Source: CADEED01 sp963711635 (GTDB lineage Bacteria > Pseudomonadota > Gammaproteobacteria > Steroidobacterales > Steroidobacteraceae). Taken from it: a stretch of DNA of 64,000 bases. Positions 61,567 through 64,000 of the stretch are shown one piece after another. Location: positions 1 through 64,000 of the forward strand of contig CAVQEZ010000014.1 in NCBI GenBank assembly GCA_963711635.1, read 5' to 3'. A program made the translations under genes and the position numbers. The notes below the pieces were generated by a model that saw only the letters and a list, made by a program, of their open reading frames with translations, did not search any database and had not been told where the DNA came from. Numbering within the stretch: the first letter of the stretch is position 1; every line of letters starts with the position of its first letter.

Positions 61567-62462
61567 GGTTGCAGGTTCCGTTTGCGGTGCTGCATGAGCG
61601 AGTTCGCGATCGCGCGCAGCGGCATGGGCTCGGACTCCACCTTCACGGCGCCGAAGTGCTGGACCAGTCGCTGGTGGAGCTGTGCGTCGTTGTCGAAGTT
61701 GGAGTCGATGAATCGCAGGCGGTGGCCTTCGATTTCCGGCATGAGCCAGCCGTCGGGCAGCGGTTGCGGCAGGTCCTTCACTGCCGAGAGCGTCACGGAT
61801 ACTTGTCGGAAGCGCGACTGCAGGGTCTCGATGGCTTCCTGCAGCAGCAGGCGGCCGTTCTGCATGAAGGCCACATGCGTGGTGAAAGTCTCGATTTCGG
61901 TGAGCTCGTGCGAGGAAATCAGGATGGTGGTGTCGGCCGCCTGCTGCAGCAGGCCGTTCACGACTTCGTCGCGCACCAGCGTGTCGAGGCCGCTCAGCGG
62001 CTCATCCAGCACCAGTAGTTTGGGCCGGAAGGCCAGCGCGCCCACCAGCAGCGATTTGAGGCGCATGCCGTGCGAGAGGTGCTTGATCTTGCGCGCGGGC
62101 GGCAACTCGAACTGTTCGCAGAGCGCCTGTTCGAGGCTGCGGTCCCAGCTGGGATAGAGCTGGCGCAGGTAGTCGAAGTACTGCGCGAGCGTGAGTCCTT
62201 CAGGCGGCTGCTGGCTTTCCGAGACGTACCCGATCCGCGCGAAATCCCGCGGCGCGAGCCGCCGCGACGGCGTGCCGAGCACGGTGATGTCGCCGCGATC
62301 GGGGCGCAGGATATTCATCAGCATGCGGATGGTGGTGGTCTTGCCGGTGCCGTTGGGACCGATCAGCGCGAACACCGAGCCTTCCGGCACGCTCAGGCTG
62401 AGATCCTCGATGGCCTCGAAGCGGCCAAAACGTTTCGCGACGTGATGAGTCTCGATGATCAT
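61563..62462 (-). CDS. ABC transporter ATP-binding subunit (YtrB type)
   Basis: 299 aa, intact. Walker A is FALIGPNGTGKTTTIRMLMN (about 33-45), the Q-loop is IGYVSESQQPPEGLTLAQYF, the signature is IKHLSHGMRLKSLLVGALAF (LSHGM in place of LSGGQ), Walker B is KLLVLDEPLSGLD, and the H-loop is ILISSHELTEIE. The slightly altered signature is common in YtrB/CcmA-like exporters. It starts 6 bp after the GntR regulator stop and overlaps the permease start, forming a regulator-ATPase-permease operon. In YtrA systems such exporters respond to cell-envelope-active compounds. Confidence 0.9.
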   Translation of the reverse strand: MIIETHHVAKRFGRFEAIEDLSLSVPEGSVFALIGPNGTGKTTTIRMLMNILRPDRGDITVLGTPSRRLAPRDFARIGYVSESQQPPEGLTLAQYFDYLRQLYPSWDRSLEQALCEQFELPPARKIKHLSHGMRLKSLLVGALAFRPKLLVLDEPLSGLDTLVRDEVVNGLLQQAADTTILISSHELTEIETFTTHVAFMQNGRLLLQEAIETLQSRFRQVSVTLSAVKDLPQPLPDGWLMPEIEGHRLRFIDSNFDNDAQLHQRLVQHFGAVKVESEPMPLRAIANSLMQHRKRNLQP

Positions 62463-62468
62463 GCGCCG

Positions 62469-62870
62469 CTACTCATTCGATACGGACTTGAGGCCGCGCA
62501 GATCGGTCCAGGTTTCTTCGACCGCGTGCTGCACTTCGCCGAGGCCTGCGCCCACGCGCATGGCTTCCACGACGAGCTTTTCCACTTCATCTTCGAGCAG
62601 TCGCTTGCGGTCGCCGGCGCGCGCTTTGGGCGGCTGCGCCACCACGGTCCCCACGCCCGGCTGCGCCGTCAACCAGCGTTCCTGGATCAGGTGCTGCACC
62701 ACCTTGTGGGCGGTGTTCGGATGGATTTTCAGATCCAGCGCCAGCGTGCGCACGGAGGGAAAAGCTTCACCGGCCTTCAGCTCACCGGCCAGGATGGCTT
62801 TGACGGCGGCGAAGCACACCTGGTCGAAGATGGACTGGCCGGGGCCGAACTTGACCTTGAACGGGACCAT
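62469..62870 (-). CDS. GntR-family YtrA-type repressor
   Basis: 133 aa from the ATG at 62870, which follows AGGAGCGCCC. The winged helix reads QSIFDQVCFAAVKAILAGEL, KAGEAFPSVRTLALDLKIHP, NTAHKVVQHLIQERWLTAQP and GVGTVVAQPP. 'P.G..fPSVR.LA..L.I.PNTA.K....L...G' is diagnostic for the YtrA subfamily, which has a short C-terminal dimerisation helix (LLEDEVEKLVVEAMRVGAGL) instead of a ligand domain. First gene of the ABC operon; it should repress its own promoter through the inverted repeat at 62902-62926. Confidence 0.88.
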   Translation of the reverse strand: MVPFKVKFGPGQSIFDQVCFAAVKAILAGELKAGEAFPSVRTLALDLKIHPNTAHKVVQHLIQERWLTAQPGVGTVVAQPPKARAGDRKRLLEDEVEKLVVEAMRVGAGLGEVQHAVEETWTDLRGLKSVSNE

Positions 62871-62901
62871 GGGCGCTCCTGTGAGTGAGCGGATCGTAAC
62901 A

Positions 62902-62926
62902 TGTGTCACAGGACTAGTGTGACACA
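62902..62926. promoter_or_regulatory. Probable YtrA operator (inverted repeat)
   Basis: TGTGTCAC - 9 bases - GTGACACA, perfect 8-bp arms, 32 bp upstream of the GntR start and between it and the divergent TonB receptor. GT-rich dyads of this spacing are typical of GntR/YtrA operators. Seen directly; binding is inferred. The remaining 190 bases up to 63117 show no gene. Confidence 0.65.
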
Positions 62927-63117
62927 AGGGAGGGCGCCGCTGGTTATCGGTGCCTGTCTCAACTGAGCGCGAATTTTTTTACGCGCGCCGCGGAACGGAA
63001 CGGGCGGTGGGCATGCCGCGCGCCGGTCGACCTTACTACTCTACGTTCCCATGTAAGACAGGCGTAACTTACGCAAAAGTCCAAGGCAGCTAACTCGACC
63101 AACAAGTGGGGGTTTCC

Positions 63118-64000
63118 GTGGAGACGACAGTCAAACACCGCTCGAACATCGTGCGGTACTGCGTAGCGGCGGCGTTGGGTACGGCATTGGTCGGCAGTCC
63201 GGCCATGGCCCAGGAACAATCGCTCGAGGAAATCGTGGTGACGGCGCAGAAGCGCGAACAGAACGTGCAGCGCGTTCCGATTGCGATCTCCGCGTTCACG
63301 ACCGAAACACTGCAATCGAAAGACATCGGCGAGATCGGCGCGCTCACGCGACTTGCCCCGAACGTCAACCTCGACACCGGCTCACCCTTCTCGGGCGACA
63401 CCTCGGTGTTGTCGGCGTCCATCCGCGGCATCGGCCAGGACGATTTCGCGTTCAACCTGGATCCCGGCGTGGGCGTCTACGTGGACGGCGTGTACCTGGC
63501 GCGCACCATCGGCGCGAACCAGAGCCTGCTGGACATCGACCGCATCGAAATCCTGAAGGGACCGCAGGGCACCCTGTTCGGCCGCAACACCATCGGCGGC
63601 GCGATCAGCATCGTCACGCACACGCCCGGTGACAAACCGCGCTTCCTCGCCAGCGCCACCACGGGCAGTTTCAATCGACGCGACATCTCCGCCACGGCGG
63701 ACTTTCCGCTCGCCGACAATTTCCTCACTTCCCTGAGCTTCTCGTCGCAGACGCGCGATGGCTACCAGGAAGTCATTCCGTTCCCGACGGACACCGAGCT
63801 CGGCCAGGTGCCGTGGGTCGTCGATCCGCAGCACGCCTTCCCCAAGGCGGGCTATGCCACCTCGGACGACAAGGGCGGGCAGAACGTGCAGGTGATCCGC
63901 GGCAAGGCGCTGTGGAAGGTCACCGACAAATTCAACGTGACCATCGCCGGCGACTACGCGCACCAGGATCAGTCGTCCTACCCGACGACGGTGCTCGACG
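63118..64000 (+). CDS. TonB-dependent outer-membrane receptor, 5' part (runs off the window)
   Basis: GTG start at 63118: VETTVKHRSNIVRYCVAAAL with GTALVGSPAMAQEQ as signal peptide. Then LEEIVVTAQKREQNVQRVPI, AISAFTTETLQSKDIGEIGA, ASIRGIGQDDFAFNLDPGVG, VYVDGVYLARTIGANQSLLD, IDRIEILKGPQGTLFGRNTI and GGAISIVTHTPG: the plug of the sphingomonad-type family ('IVVTAQKRE...VPIAI.A'). The barrel begins at FLASATTGSFNRRDISATAD and is open to the last base. About 294 residues seen of an expected ~750-900. Divergent from the YtrA-ABC operon. Confidence 0.9.
   Translation, partial: METTVKHRSNIVRYCVAAALGTALVGSPAMAQEQSLEEIVVTAQKREQNVQRVPIAISAFTTETLQSKDIGEIGALTRLAPNVNLDTGSPFSGDTSVLSASIRGIGQDDFAFNLDPGVGVYVDGVYLARTIGANQSLLDIDRIEILKGPQGTLFGRNTIGGAISIVTHTPGDKPRFLASATTGSFNRRDISATADFPLADNFLTSLSFSSQTRDGYQEVIPFPTDTELGQVPWVVDPQHAFPKAGYATSDDKGGQNVQVIRGKALWKVTDKFNVTIAGDYAHQDQSSYPTTVLD

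Noticed and set aside
1..64000. tRNA, rRNA, CRISPR arrays, integrases and transposases
   Set aside because: I looked for cloverleaf arms with CCA-type ends, ribosomal motifs, regular repeat-spacer spacing and DDE/tyrosine recombinase motifs and found none.

Overview
The window looks like a metagenome contig of two origins. Bases 1 to about 4,900 are extremely GC-rich and carry an actinobacterial-looking set of genes: HxlR regulator, class II fumarase, GNAT, EamA transporter, short MetE-like protein and a methyltransferase fragment. Almost every gene there is broken by single-base frameshifts. At about 4,890-4,910 composition and gene style change abruptly. The remaining 59 kb looks like a gammaproteobacterium of the Steroidobacteraceae/Xanthomonadales type, judged from its large TonB-dependent receptors, secreted hydrolases, NHEJ genes and MASE1 kinase. 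I read the junction as an assembly chimera or, less likely, a transfer boundary.

Layout after the junction. 5-16.8 kb: conserved small protein, class C beta-lactamase-like hydrolase, NmrA protein, small secreted protein, DUF222-HNH endonuclease, proline/serine-linker lipoprotein, LuxR regulator, PQQ-type sugar dehydrogenase, DUF4336-like protein and a ThuA-domain protein. 16.8-21.3 kb: a bacterial NHEJ locus (ligD divergent from ku and a MerR-TPR gene), heavily frameshifted. 21.3-32 kb: DUF1579-like protein, LytTR regulator lacking most of its receiver, 1026-aa TonB receptor, small lipoprotein, PQQ-like propeller protein, two small genes, MltB, a truncated arginase-family gene and a MASE1-PAS kinase. 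32-38.8 kb: FG-GAP-like protein, membrane protein plus a 23-aa membrane peptide, DUF4386, S9 peptidase, YcaQ-like protein. 38.8-45.6 kb: periplasmic molybdenum hydroxylase operon (Tat-exported large subunit, 2Fe-2S subunit, triheme cytochrome c) next to a second TonB receptor. 45.6-52 kb: VOC remnant, TrmO, lipoproteins and a compact three-gene operon of unknown function. 52-59 kb: receiver-only regulator, DUF1272, CocE hydrolase, lipoprotein/DUF2846 pair, vanadium haloperoxidase, PAS kinase. 59-64 kb: alpha/beta hydrolase, an ABC exporter operon under a YtrA-type GntR repressor with a visible inverted-repeat operator, and the start of a third TonB receptor.

The main unexplained signals are two. 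The first is a dispersed 20-bp palindrome (core GACGTTCC-N4-GGAACGTC) present six times. Four copies lie around or inside the DUF222-HNH gene, two of those belong to a 35-bp direct repeat bracketing a small secreted-protein gene, and one sits at the 5' break of the arginase remnant. The second is the three-gene operon at 47.6-51.7 kb: an 813-aa protein without a signal peptide, a 231-aa protein and a 327-aa protein with an HNH/toxin-nuclease-like histidine pattern. Frameshifts are concentrated in patches (1-7.5, 16.8-21.3, 38.8-42.3 and 59-60.2 kb), while other long genes are intact, so many breaks are probably sequence errors rather than gene decay.
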